Source: a bacterium (GTDB taxonomy: Bacteria; Omnitrophota; Gorgyraeia; Gygaellales; Profunditerraquicolaceae). From it: a DNA stretch of 32,476 nucleotides. Below, one piece after another: positions 1-9,280 of the stretch. The stretch spans positions 1-32,476 of the forward strand of contig JAKAMF010000003.1 in assembly GCA_021813045.1 (NCBI GenBank), written 5' to 3'. Position 1 is the stretch's first letter; every line of letters starts with the position of its first letter. The notes beneath the pieces were generated by a model. The model was given only the letters and a program-made list of their open reading frames with translations, made no database searches and had not been told where the DNA came from. The position numbers and the translations under genes were made by a program.

Positions 1-1
1 T

Positions 2-874
2 ATTCCGGTTTTCTACGCTATAAAAGATACTTTTCGCGATTCCCGGCTAACCGTAATTGTTAATCCGGATACCGAACCGCTGGCGAAGATGATCAAGCCA
101 ATCAATGAAATTTTGACCTGGGAGAATCGAAAACATTCTTTAACGGAAATTTTTCGTTTTAGCCGCCAAATTAAAAAAAAACAATTTGATGCCTGCCTGA
201 TCCTTAACCCGTCACAAGAAATGAATGTGATATGTTTTCTGGCGGGGGTACCTTTACGGGCAGGATTTGACCGGAAATGCGGCTTTCTTTTGAATAAAAA
301 AATAAAAGACCAGAAACATTTAGCGTTAAAACATGAAATTGACTACAATCTTGAGCTAGCTGAATTAATCAATGCCAAAACCGGTATAATAAATTATACA
401 ATTAACCTTGGCGATAGCCTTGTTAGTAAGGATAACCTAATTGCCATTCATCCCTGGACCAGCGACCCAAGAAAACAATGGCCAATAGAAAATTTTATTG
501 CATTAGCCAAACAATGCGTGGTTAAATTCGAAAACAAAGTTATAATAGTGGGTAAAACAAACAGCCCGGAAAATAAGTTATTTGATAATCTGGGAGAAAA
601 AATCAAGAATTTAACCAACCAGACATCATTGGAAGAGCTTGGGCTGCTTTTAAAAAAATCCCGGCTTTTAATTTCAACCGATAGCGGCCCGGCGCATTTA
701 GCTGCGGCGGTTGGCACTCCGGTAATCGCGTTATTCCGTAATGACTTGGCCGGAAAAACCGCCAAACGCTGGGGCCCCTGGGGGAAACAGCACATAATCA
801 TTGAAAAAGATAGTTTAGGCGAAATCAAAGTTGAAGAAGTGCTCGAAAAAATAAAGGGGTTATTAAACCGATGA
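2..874 (+). CDS. Glycosyltransferase family 9 (heptosyltransferase-like), 5'-truncated by window edge
   Basis: Frame is open upstream of ATG 89 (IPVFYAIKDTFRDSRLTVIVNPDTEPLAK...), so the listed start is internal. GT9 C-terminal signature ISTDSGPAHLAAAVGTPVIALF. Confidence 0.85.
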   Translation: MPVFYAIKDTFRDSRLTVIVNPDTEPLAKMIKPINEILTWENRKHSLTEIFRFSRQIKKKQFDACLILNPSQEMNVICFLAGVPLRAGFDRKCGFLLNKKIKDQKHLALKHEIDYNLELAELINAKTGIINYTINLGDSLVSKDNLIAIHPWTSDPRKQWPIENFIALAKQCVVKFENKVIIVGKTNSPENKLFDNLGEKIKNLTNQTSLEELGLLLKKSRLLISTDSGPAHLAAAVGTPVIALFRNDLAGKTAKRWGPWGKQHIIIEKDSLGEIKVEEVLEKIKGLLNR

Positions 875-1899
875 ATTATGCGATAATTTTAGCCGGTGGT
901 ATCGGCAGTCGATTTTGGCCGTTAAGCAGCGATAGTGAGCCAAAACAATTCTTGCCGGTCTATTCCTCCAAGCCGATGCTTAAAGAAACAATAGAGAGGA
1001 TCGCGCATTTTATTAAAAAAAAGAATACTTATGTGGCTGCTAACGCCAAACACCGCGGTAAAATCAATACCTGCTTAAAAGGCGCGGGAATTAAAACAGA
1101 AAATATCTTTTTTGAGCCTCGAGGGAAAAATACCTTTGCGCCAATCGCATATTTGGCCCAGAGAATCCAAAAAATAGACCCCGAAGCGGTAATCTCTATT
1201 TTGCCCTGCGACCATGTTATCCAAAATAATAAAAAGTTTCTGCAATACCTGGCAGTAGCTAACAAAATAGCCGATCGACAGCGTGCGATTGTTACCTTTG
1301 GGATTAAACCCAAAAGGCCGGAAACAGGGTATGGATACATTAAAATAAAATCCCAAGTACTAAATTCCAAATCCCAAAATTATTTTAGTGTGGAAAAATT
1401 TGTCGAAAAGCCGGATGAAAAAAGAGCAAAAGAATATATTAAAGACGGCAGATATTACTGGAATAGCGGAATATTTATTTTCCGCGCTGATCTCATTTTA
1501 AGTGAAATCGCCAAATTACAGCCGCAGGCATTTAAAGATTTAAATAAAAGCCTTGCTTTAAAATGCCTTTGGGAAAAATTGCCTACAATATCCATTGATT
1601 ACGCAATTATGGAAAAAACTAAAAAAATAGCCCTGTTGCCTGTTCAATACGGCTGGATAGACTTAGGCAGCTGGCAAGCAATCGAGGAGATTATGAAAAA
1701 GGATAAAAACGGGAATATCTTTAAGGGCGACTGCGTTGATATCGGCAGCAAGAATACTCTTGTCTGGTCTAGCTGCCGGAAAGTTGCTACCGTCGGGCTA
1801 AAAGATACGGTAATCGTAGAGACCAAAGACGCAATTTTAGTCTGCGCTAAGGGCCAAACGCAAGCAGTTAAGCAAATCGCGCAAAAGATCAAAAAATGA
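871..1899 (+). CDS. manC: Mannose-1-phosphate guanylyltransferase
   Basis: Starts MNYAIILAGGIGSRFWPLSSDSEPKQFLPV; contains RPETGYGYI, FVEKPD and YYWNSGIFIFRA. 4-bp overlap with the upstream gene. Confidence 0.9.
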   Translation: MNYAIILAGGIGSRFWPLSSDSEPKQFLPVYSSKPMLKETIERIAHFIKKKNTYVAANAKHRGKINTCLKGAGIKTENIFFEPRGKNTFAPIAYLAQRIQKIDPEAVISILPCDHVIQNNKKFLQYLAVANKIADRQRAIVTFGIKPKRPETGYGYIKIKSQVLNSKSQNYFSVEKFVEKPDEKRAKEYIKDGRYYWNSGIFIFRADLILSEIAKLQPQAFKDLNKSLALKCLWEKLPTISIDYAIMEKTKKIALLPVQYGWIDLGSWQAIEEIMKKDKNGNIFKGDCVDIGSKNTLVWSSCRKVATVGLKDTVIVETKDAILVCAKGQTQAVKQIAQKIKK

Positions 1900-2960
1900 A
1901 GTACCTGATAGTTAATCCTTTTGGGATCGGCGACGTCCTGTTTACTTCCGGAATAATCAGGGAAATTAAAGAGGCATCTGCCCAAAATCGCGTAAGCTAC
2001 TGGTGTAACTTACGCGTAAAAGAAATCCTCGAGCATAACCCCCGCCTAGACAGGGTATTTGCTTTATCGCGCGGGGACTTAAAAAATATCCATCAACAAT
2101 CCCCCTGGTTGGCTCTAAAAGAGTTTTTAAAGCTTGCCGCGGGAATAAAAAAAGAGCATTTTGACGCGCTGATTGACTTTTCCCTGGACCATCGCTATTG
2201 CCTTTTAGCAAAAATTCTGGGGATAAAAAAAAGGGTGGGATTTAATTATAAGAATCGCGGCAGATTCTTAACCGAAAAAATTGAAATCTCCTCCTACGAC
2301 AAACAGCATATTGTGGATTACTATTTAAAAATTCTAGAAATTTTAAATATCCGGCCGCGATCAAAAGATTTAGAAATTTTTACTTCAGATAAAGATAATA
2401 AAACAGCCGGCCATATCTTTTCCAAAAACAACATTGGCGATACCGATATAGTAATCGGCATTGCCGCGGGAGCTGGAGCCAGCTGGGGAAAAGACGCCAG
2501 TTTAAAACGCTGGCCGGCAATTAAATATGCTCAAATTTGCGATAAGATCTCGGAAGATTGCCGCGCCAAAATAATCTTATTGGGCGATAAATCAGAAAAG
2601 CCGATTGCCGATGTAATTTGCGCGGCAATGAAAAATAAGCCGATCGACTTAACTGGAAAATTAGGATTGGGCGAACTGGTGGCGGTAATTAAAAAATTAA
2701 CCATGCTGATTACTAATGACGGCGGGCCTTTGCATATAGCGGTAGCAAATAATATAAAAACTGTCTCTATATTCGGGCCGGTTGACGAAAAAGTTTACGG
2801 GCCGTATCCGGTTTCGCCAAAGCATGCCGTTATTACCGCCGAGGTAAGCTGCCGGCCGTGCTACCGTAATTTCAAAATGCCGCCATGCGATAAAGACAGG
2901 CAATGCATATACTCTATAGATTCACAAACGGTTTTTCAGGCAGTAAGGAGACAACTATGA
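1896..2960 (+). CDS. Glycosyltransferase family 9 (lipopolysaccharide heptosyltransferase-like)
   Basis: MKYLIVNPFGIGDVLFTSGIIREIK N-terminus; LITNDGGPLHIAVANNIKTVSIFGPVDEKVYGPY signature. Confidence 0.87.
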   Translation: MKYLIVNPFGIGDVLFTSGIIREIKEASAQNRVSYWCNLRVKEILEHNPRLDRVFALSRGDLKNIHQQSPWLALKEFLKLAAGIKKEHFDALIDFSLDHRYCLLAKILGIKKRVGFNYKNRGRFLTEKIEISSYDKQHIVDYYLKILEILNIRPRSKDLEIFTSDKDNKTAGHIFSKNNIGDTDIVIGIAAGAGASWGKDASLKRWPAIKYAQICDKISEDCRAKIILLGDKSEKPIADVICAAMKNKPIDLTGKLGLGELVAVIKKLTMLITNDGGPLHIAVANNIKTVSIFGPVDEKVYGPYPVSPKHAVITAEVSCRPCYRNFKMPPCDKDRQCIYSIDSQTVFQAVRRQL

Positions 2961-4075
2961 AAGTTCCTTTTATTGACTTAAAGATACAACACCAAAAGAT
3001 AAACCAAGAGCTTAAAAAGGCAATAGCTGCTGTTCTAAAAAGGAATGATTTTATCTTAGGCCAAGATACCGCGCTTTTTGAGCAGGAATTTGCCAAATTC
3101 TGCCTGGCTAAATACGCAATCGGCGTAGCCTCTGGCACAGACGGTATTTTTTTGGGCCTGCTGGCCTTAGGGATTAAGCAGGGCGACGAAGTCCTTGTCC
3201 CTGATTTTACTTATATTGCTACGGCAAACGCGGTTTCCTACACGCAAGCCAAGCCGGTTTTTGTGGATATTGATGAAAAGACTTATAATATAGATGTAAA
3301 ATGCCTTAAAAAAGCGATTACCAAGCGCACTAAAGCAATTATTCCCGTACATTTATTTGGACAAGCGGCAAATATGCCGGAAATTCAAAAAATTACCGCG
3401 CAATACGGCCTAAAAATTATTGAAGACGCAGCCCAAGCGCACGGCACAAGCGTAAAACTTAATGACCGGCAATGGCATAACACCGGTACATTAGGCGATT
3501 TAGCAGCATTCAGTTTTTATCCGACTAAAAATTTAGGCGGGATGGGCGATGGCGGAATGATAACCACAAATAACGAAAGGATCTACAAAAAAATCCTTAT
3601 GTTGCGTGATTGCGGCAGGGTTTCAAAATACGACCATCAAATAATCGGCTATAATTCAAGGCTAGATACCCTGCAAGCGGCAATCCTGAGGGTTAAACTA
3701 AAAAAAATTGCTTTTGGGAACCAGCTGCGCCAGGAATCAGCTCAGCTCTATAATCAACTTCTTGAAAATACGAACGTCGTCACGCCGTTTTGCGCTGATT
3801 TTTCTTCTCATATTTACCATGCCTATGTAATCAGGGTTAAAAACAGGCGAAACGAATTACTGGCTCATTTTAAGAAAAAAGGCATCGGTTCAATCGTATA
3901 CTACCCGATACCGCTGCATTTACAAGGCGCTTACAAAAATCTAAATTATAAAAAAGGTGATTTTCCGATTACGGAAAAATTAGCCCAAGAAGTAATTTCT
4001 TTGCCGATCTATCCCTATATCAGTAAAAAACAGATTGAGTACGTAGCTCAAACCATAAAGGAGTTTTATCGATAA
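2957..4075 (+). CDS. DegT/DnrJ/EryC1/StrS-family PLP aminotransferase
   Basis: Start chosen at ATG 2957 (AAGGAG upstream, ATGA overlap), giving MKVPFIDLKIQHQKI. PLP-lysine region AAFSFYPTKNLGGMGDGGMI. Confidence 0.9.
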   Translation: MKVPFIDLKIQHQKINQELKKAIAAVLKRNDFILGQDTALFEQEFAKFCLAKYAIGVASGTDGIFLGLLALGIKQGDEVLVPDFTYIATANAVSYTQAKPVFVDIDEKTYNIDVKCLKKAITKRTKAIIPVHLFGQAANMPEIQKITAQYGLKIIEDAAQAHGTSVKLNDRQWHNTGTLGDLAAFSFYPTKNLGGMGDGGMITTNNERIYKKILMLRDCGRVSKYDHQIIGYNSRLDTLQAAILRVKLKKIAFGNQLRQESAQLYNQLLENTNVVTPFCADFSSHIYHAYVIRVKNRRNELLAHFKKKGIGSIVYYPIPLHLQGAYKNLNYKKGDFPITEKLAQEVISLPIYPYISKKQIEYVAQTIKEFYR

Positions 4076-4851
4076 TGGAAAAGACACCGCTATCCGTGGT
4101 AATTCTTACTAAAAATGAAGAGGCGCGGATCACCAAGTGCCTTGACTCAGCCAGCTTTGCCGATGATATTATCGTGGTTGATGATTTAAGTTCTGACAAA
4201 ACCGTTGAGATTGCCAAAAAATACACCGATCGGATTTTTATCAGAAAAATGGAAATAGAGGGAACACACAGAAACTGGGCTTACGCTCAAGCAAAAAATA
4301 CCTGGGTCTTAAGTTTAGACGCCGATGAAATCGTTACGCCGGAGCTAAAAGAAGAAATAATCCGTACTTTAAAAAATACTCCACCGGAGAACGGCTTTAC
4401 TATCCCGCGCAGAAACTATTTTGGCGATTACTGGGTAAAGCACGGCGGATGGTATCCCAGCCCGCAGTTAAAACTTTTTAGAAAAGATAAATTCCGTTAT
4501 GAAGAAGTGGCAGTGCATCCGCGGGCCTTTATGGATGACCCTTGCGGCCATTTAAAATCCGACCTGATTCACCATTCCTACCGGAACTTAGAAGATTTCC
4601 TGCGGAAATTAAACAACCAAACCACCTATGAAGCGCAAAAATGGTATAATCAAGGCAAACCGATGCGCTTGGGCAGATTTTCCTACCGCGCGATTGACCG
4701 GTTTATCCGAACCTATATTGCCAGAAAAGGCTACAAGGACGGTTTTATCGGCCTGATCATTGGTTTTAACGCCGCACTCTATCAAATTATCAGTTATCTT
4801 AAATACAGAGAAATTATCTTTAATAAAAAAAATGAAAGCCATCTTTCTTGA
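4075..4851 (+). CDS. Glycosyltransferase family 2 (LPS core type)
   Basis: PLSVVILTKNEEARITKCLDS...IIVVDDLSSDKTVEIAKKY; LSLDADEIVTPEL. Confidence 0.88.
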   Translation: MEKTPLSVVILTKNEEARITKCLDSASFADDIIVVDDLSSDKTVEIAKKYTDRIFIRKMEIEGTHRNWAYAQAKNTWVLSLDADEIVTPELKEEIIRTLKNTPPENGFTIPRRNYFGDYWVKHGGWYPSPQLKLFRKDKFRYEEVAVHPRAFMDDPCGHLKSDLIHHSYRNLEDFLRKLNNQTTYEAQKWYNQGKPMRLGRFSYRAIDRFIRTYIARKGYKDGFIGLIIGFNAALYQIISYLKYREIIFNKKNESHLS

Positions 4852-5392
4852 CCGAGACGGAGTAATTAACCGGCACCCCGGAGATTTTAAATACGTTACC
4901 AGCTGGAAAAAGTTTAAATTTTTAAAAGGCGTTAAATCCGCTTTGAGAGGGCTTTTTCAAGAAGGATACCTGCTTTTTGTCATTTCAAACCAAGCCGGAG
5001 TCTCCAAAGGGGTCTATTCGCAAAAAACCCTGGACGAAATTACCGCTAAAATGCTCTGTCAATTACAAAAAGCGAATGCTTTATTTCAAGCGGTATATTA
5101 TTGCGTTCATAAAAAAGAGGAGAATTGCGGATGCCGGAAACCCAAGCCCGGCCTAATTAAAAAAGCGATTAAAGAAGCGAAAGAATTCGGAATAAAAATT
5201 AACCCTAAAGAAAGTTATTTTGTTGGCGATACCCAAAGGGATATCGAAGCGGGAAATAGCGCAGGCCTAAAAACTATACTTGTTTTTTCCGGTAAAGAAA
5301 AACCGGGAGGACAAAGGGATTGGAAAATTAAGCCGGATTTTTACGCGAAAGATATTCTGGCAGCAGCAAAAATTATCCTAAAAGAAAAATGA
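4832..5392 (+). CDS. gmhB: HAD-IIIA phosphatase, D-glycero-D-manno-heptose 1,7-bisphosphate phosphatase-like
   Basis: Start at ATG 4832 (MKAIFLDRDGVINRHPGDF). VISNQAGVSKG and zinc loop CVHKKEENCGCRKPKPGL; FVGDTQRDIEAG. Confidence 0.82.
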   Translation: MKAIFLDRDGVINRHPGDFKYVTSWKKFKFLKGVKSALRGLFQEGYLLFVISNQAGVSKGVYSQKTLDEITAKMLCQLQKANALFQAVYYCVHKKEENCGCRKPKPGLIKKAIKEAKEFGIKINPKESYFVGDTQRDIEAGNSAGLKTILVFSGKEKPGGQRDWKIKPDFYAKDILAAAKIILKEK

Positions 5393-6480
5393 AAATCATT
5401 ATCGTCCATGCCTCAGCAGGAGCCGGACACAAAAAAGCCGCGGAAGCGCTTTATGTCTATTTTAAACAGCGTTCGCCGCAAGATAAAATTGAAATTATCG
5501 ATATCCTGGAAAAAACCCGGCCATTTTTTAAAAAAGTTTATATCCACGGTTATAATTTTTTAATCAATAACTGCCTGTGGTTATGGCACTTCTTATTCTG
5601 GGTTACTTCTTTGAAATTCCTGCGCGGTTTCCACAGCTATTGGAGTATGGGCTTGAACCGTATTTTTACCGCAGAATTCAGCCAGTATATCATTAAAGAA
5701 AATCCTGATTTGATTATCTCCACGCATTTTCTTCCCCCGGAAATCTGCACCTGCCTAAAACAAAAGAATAAAATTTCTTCTCAATTAGCCACCGTAGTCA
5801 CTGACTACGGTATCCATCCGTTCTGGATACATAAAGGCACGGATAAATACATTGTTGCTTCCCAGCTTTCCCGGCAAATATTAGAAAAACAAGGGGTTGA
5901 AAAAGAAAAAATCTTCGTCTGCGGCATACCGATTGACCCTAAATTTACCACGGTTGGAGATAAAAGATCAATTTGCGAAAAAATAGGGATCAGAAACGAT
6001 ATCTTTACCGTGCTAATCACAACCGGGTCATCGGGGATCGGGCCGATCGAAAAAATCGTTGAGATGTTAAACGACGGGCTGCAGGTTTTGGTTGTCTGCG
6101 CCAATAACCAAGCGCTCTTTCAAAAACTCAACGCCAAAAATTACGCTTATTTAAAAGTTTTTGGGTTTGTTAACAATATTGAAGAATTAATGCGAGTGTC
6201 GGATATAGTTATTGCCAAACCGGGAGGCATGACCACTTCTGAAATATTGTGCATGGAGTTGGTGCCAATATTTATCAGCCCAATACCCGGACAGGAAACT
6301 ATGAATTTAAAAGTAATGACGGAATTAGGCATCGGGCATTTCCCCTCAAATATTAACGAAATAAAGAAGACCATCTTTGAATACCGCGACAACCCTCAAA
6401 AAATTATCCTGCAAAAAGAAAAAATCCGCAAAATTAAAAAGCCAGACGCAGCTCAGGAAATTTATAATGCCTTACGCTAG
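5389..6480 (+). CDS. MGDG synthase / processive diacylglycerol glycosyltransferase-like GT (GT28-type)
   Basis: MKIIIVHASAGAGHKKAAEALYVYF N-terminus; VIAKPGGMTTSEILCMELVPIFISPIPGQE donor site. Confidence 0.8.
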   Translation: MKIIIVHASAGAGHKKAAEALYVYFKQRSPQDKIEIIDILEKTRPFFKKVYIHGYNFLINNCLWLWHFLFWVTSLKFLRGFHSYWSMGLNRIFTAEFSQYIIKENPDLIISTHFLPPEICTCLKQKNKISSQLATVVTDYGIHPFWIHKGTDKYIVASQLSRQILEKQGVEKEKIFVCGIPIDPKFTTVGDKRSICEKIGIRNDIFTVLITTGSSGIGPIEKIVEMLNDGLQVLVVCANNQALFQKLNAKNYAYLKVFGFVNNIEELMRVSDIVIAKPGGMTTSEILCMELVPIFISPIPGQETMNLKVMTELGIGHFPSNINEIKKTIFEYRDNPQKIILQKEKIRKIKKPDAAQEIYNALR

Positions 6481-8302
6481 GGTTGTTTTAGGCCTGCCGT
6501 TAGAAGGGCCATTCGATTACAGCCTAAGCCAGGAAATAAGCCAAAAAGCCAAACCCGGCTGCCGGGCACTGGTATCTTTTGGCAGTCGTAAGCTGACCGG
6601 TTATATAATTGAGCTAACCGACAAAACCAAAGTTAAAAATATTAAAGAGGTTATCCGGTTGATCGACGACAAACCGATCTTAAACCAAAACCAGCTGCTC
6701 TTAACTAAGAAAATTTCTGATTACTATTGCGCCAGCTGGGGGCAGGTAATTGAATCGTCATTGCCAGTGCTATTGAGAAAAGGCAAGCCGATAGATATTG
6801 CGCAATCCGCGGCGGCAAACCAAGGAACAGGAAAAATTACCCTTGCTCATTTTGAAGGTAAAGACAATCGCTGGCAAACGTATTATCCGGAAAAGATCAA
6901 ACAAACGCTATCCGCAAATAAATCCGTAATCATTTTAATTTCTGACTTAGAGAAAATTTCCGGCATTGAGCTGGACTTAAAAGAAAAACTTAACTGCTCC
7001 TTAACAGTTTTAATGCGTAAAGATAAGCAGGAGTTAACCGCCTGGCAGGAGATAAAGGAATCAAAGGTGAAAATTGCTTTAGGCAGCCGCTCAGCCGTGT
7101 TTGCTCCGTTTAGCGATCTGGGCCTGATCATTATGGATGAAGAGCAGTCTTACGGGTATAAACAAGACCAGGCACCGCATTACCACGCCAGAATCGCGGC
7201 AATTACGCGCAGCCAAATTGAAAACGCGGATTTAATTTTAGGCAGCTCCATTCCATCGCTGGAAAGCATGCATCTAGCAAAAGAAGGAATTATTCAATAC
7301 GAACACCTATTATCTTCCCAGCCTAAACCGGAAGTAAAAATTATCGACATGAAAGGGCTGCCGCTAATCTCGCCCAAAAAACACGTAATTCTTTCCAAAT
7401 ACCTGCAAGACGCGATTTCCCACGCTTTGCATAACCAAGAAAAAATATTAATTTTTCTTAACCGCCGCGGATATGCCACTACTGCTTCTTGCGCAACTTG
7501 CGGTTTTACCCTAAAATGCCCTCGCTGCAATTTAAATCTGGTCTTATATTATAAAGAAAACATCCTACGCTGCCATCATTGTAATTTTAAAATTACGCCG
7601 CCCAAAATCTGCCCGTCTTGTAATAAAGGCTATATCCACTATTCAGGAGCAGGAACAGAAAAAATAGAAAGCGAGCTGGCGCGGATTTTTCCGCAGGCAA
7701 AAATTACTTTGCTGGATACGGACAATAAACAGGGAATGTCCGGAGGAGGGATTTTTATCTCTACGCAAAAAGCGCTGAACAGCCAAGATAATTTTGATTT
7801 GACCGTTATCCTGGCCATTGACTCTTCCTTAAACCATGCTGAACTCAGTTCCGCGGAAAGAACTTTTGAAATACTCTGGGCCTTAAATAAAATTACTCTT
7901 AAAAAAATGGTCATCCAGACCGGTTTGAGCCAGCACTATATATTTGAAGCCCTAAACAAAGCCGACAGCCGGATATTTTACGATAGAGAACTAAAACAAA
8001 GAAAAGAACTCAAGCTTCCGCCATTTACTCATATCGGGATAGTAAAAATCCGCGCTAAAATAGAAGATAAAGCCGAGGCCGCCGCGAATAAACTTTTTGC
8101 CCAGCTTGAATCTGCCAAAAATAAAAAGGTGAAAATTATTTCGCTGAATAAACACAGCCCGTATAAATTAAGAGGCAACTACTACTGGAGAATATTGTTG
8201 AGTGCTAAATCCGCTTTAGATATCAGCGGCTTCCTAAAAAGCCAATTTAAGGATTGCCGATATTCTGGTATAATTACTACCGTAGATATCGACCCGGTTT
8301 AA
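6467..8302 (+). CDS. priA: Primosomal protein N' (PriA) homolog lacking canonical helicase motifs
   Basis: Start at ATG 6467 (MPYARVVLGLPLEGPFDYSL). Zinc clusters CATCGFTLKCPRCN...CHHCNFKITPPKICPSCNKGYIHYSGAGTEKIESEL are canonical PriA. Walker A and QxxGRxGR are not visible. Confidence 0.85.
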   Translation: MPYARVVLGLPLEGPFDYSLSQEISQKAKPGCRALVSFGSRKLTGYIIELTDKTKVKNIKEVIRLIDDKPILNQNQLLLTKKISDYYCASWGQVIESSLPVLLRKGKPIDIAQSAAANQGTGKITLAHFEGKDNRWQTYYPEKIKQTLSANKSVIILISDLEKISGIELDLKEKLNCSLTVLMRKDKQELTAWQEIKESKVKIALGSRSAVFAPFSDLGLIIMDEEQSYGYKQDQAPHYHARIAAITRSQIENADLILGSSIPSLESMHLAKEGIIQYEHLLSSQPKPEVKIIDMKGLPLISPKKHVILSKYLQDAISHALHNQEKILIFLNRRGYATTASCATCGFTLKCPRCNLNLVLYYKENILRCHHCNFKITPPKICPSCNKGYIHYSGAGTEKIESELARIFPQAKITLLDTDNKQGMSGGGIFISTQKALNSQDNFDLTVILAIDSSLNHAELSSAERTFEILWALNKITLKKMVIQTGLSQHYIFEALNKADSRIFYDRELKQRKELKLPPFTHIGIVKIRAKIEDKAEAAANKLFAQLESAKNKKVKIISLNKHSPYKLRGNYYWRILLSAKSALDISGFLKSQFKDCRYSGIITTVDIDPV

Positions 8303-8316
8303 AGGAAAATAAAAAC

Positions 8317-9258
8317 ATGAATATCATATTTTTCGGAAGCTCGGAATTTGCCTTACCGGCCCTCGAGGAATTGCTTGAGGCAGGCAATAAAATCTCCTGT
8401 GTTATCACACAAGAAGATAAAAAACAGGGGCGCGGTATGCAGATTCGTTATACCCCAATAAAAGAATTTGCCTTAAAAAACGGATTAAATATTTTTCAGC
8501 CGGCTAATATTAATTCTCCCCAAAGTTCGGAATTTCTAAAAAAACATCAGCCAGACTTATTCATTGTAGCCGCCTACGGGCAAATTCTCTCTCCGGAAAT
8601 CTTAGCGATACCTAAAATCATGCCCTTAAATATCCACGGATCATTGTTACCTAGTTTTCGCGGAGCAGCTCCTATAAATTGGGCGGTAATTAAAGGAGAA
8701 AGCAAAACCGGGGTGAGCATAATTAAAATGAGCCCCCGCATGGATGCCGGGCCGATAATTCTTACCAAGCAGACTGCCATCGAAGAAAACGATGACGCTT
8801 TAACCTTAGAAAATAAACTGTCAGAATTAGGGGCGCAGGCTATGTTAGAATCAATCAGTCTGATCAAAAGCGGAAAATATACTTTGATCCCGCAGGAAGA
8901 AAATAAGGCCACTCTGGCGCCAAAACTTAAAAAGGACAACGGCAGGATCAACTGGGAAGACAGTGCGTTAAATATACGTAACCTTATCCGCGGATGTTTA
9001 GGATGGCCGGATGCCTTTACGAGTTATAATGGTAAAATACTAAAGATACTTAAGGCACAAGACACAGGGCACAAGGCACAAGAAAAAAATAAGCCGGGAA
9101 CCATAATACAGGTTTCTCCGGAAGGTATATTAGTAGCTACGGGAGAAGGCAGCCTTTTAATTAAAGAATTACAGCTGGAAGGTAAAAAAAGAATGCCTAG
9201 CGCGGATTTTGTTGCCGGGCATAAAATTAAACCGGGCGAAATCCTGGATAATTTTTAA
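8317..9258 (+). CDS. fmt: Methionyl-tRNA formyltransferase
   Basis: Start at ATG 8317 (MNIIFFGSSEFALPALEELL). NIHGSLLPSFRGAAPINWAVIKGE; GVSIIKMSPRMDAGPII; ELQLEGKKRM. Confidence 0.95.
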   Translation: MNIIFFGSSEFALPALEELLEAGNKISCVITQEDKKQGRGMQIRYTPIKEFALKNGLNIFQPANINSPQSSEFLKKHQPDLFIVAAYGQILSPEILAIPKIMPLNIHGSLLPSFRGAAPINWAVIKGESKTGVSIIKMSPRMDAGPIILTKQTAIEENDDALTLENKLSELGAQAMLESISLIKSGKYTLIPQEENKATLAPKLKKDNGRINWEDSALNIRNLIRGCLGWPDAFTSYNGKILKILKAQDTGHKAQEKNKPGTIIQVSPEGILVATGEGSLLIKELQLEGKKRMPSADFVAGHKIKPGEILDNF

Positions 9259-9280
9259 GATTGTGTTAAAATAGGCCATT

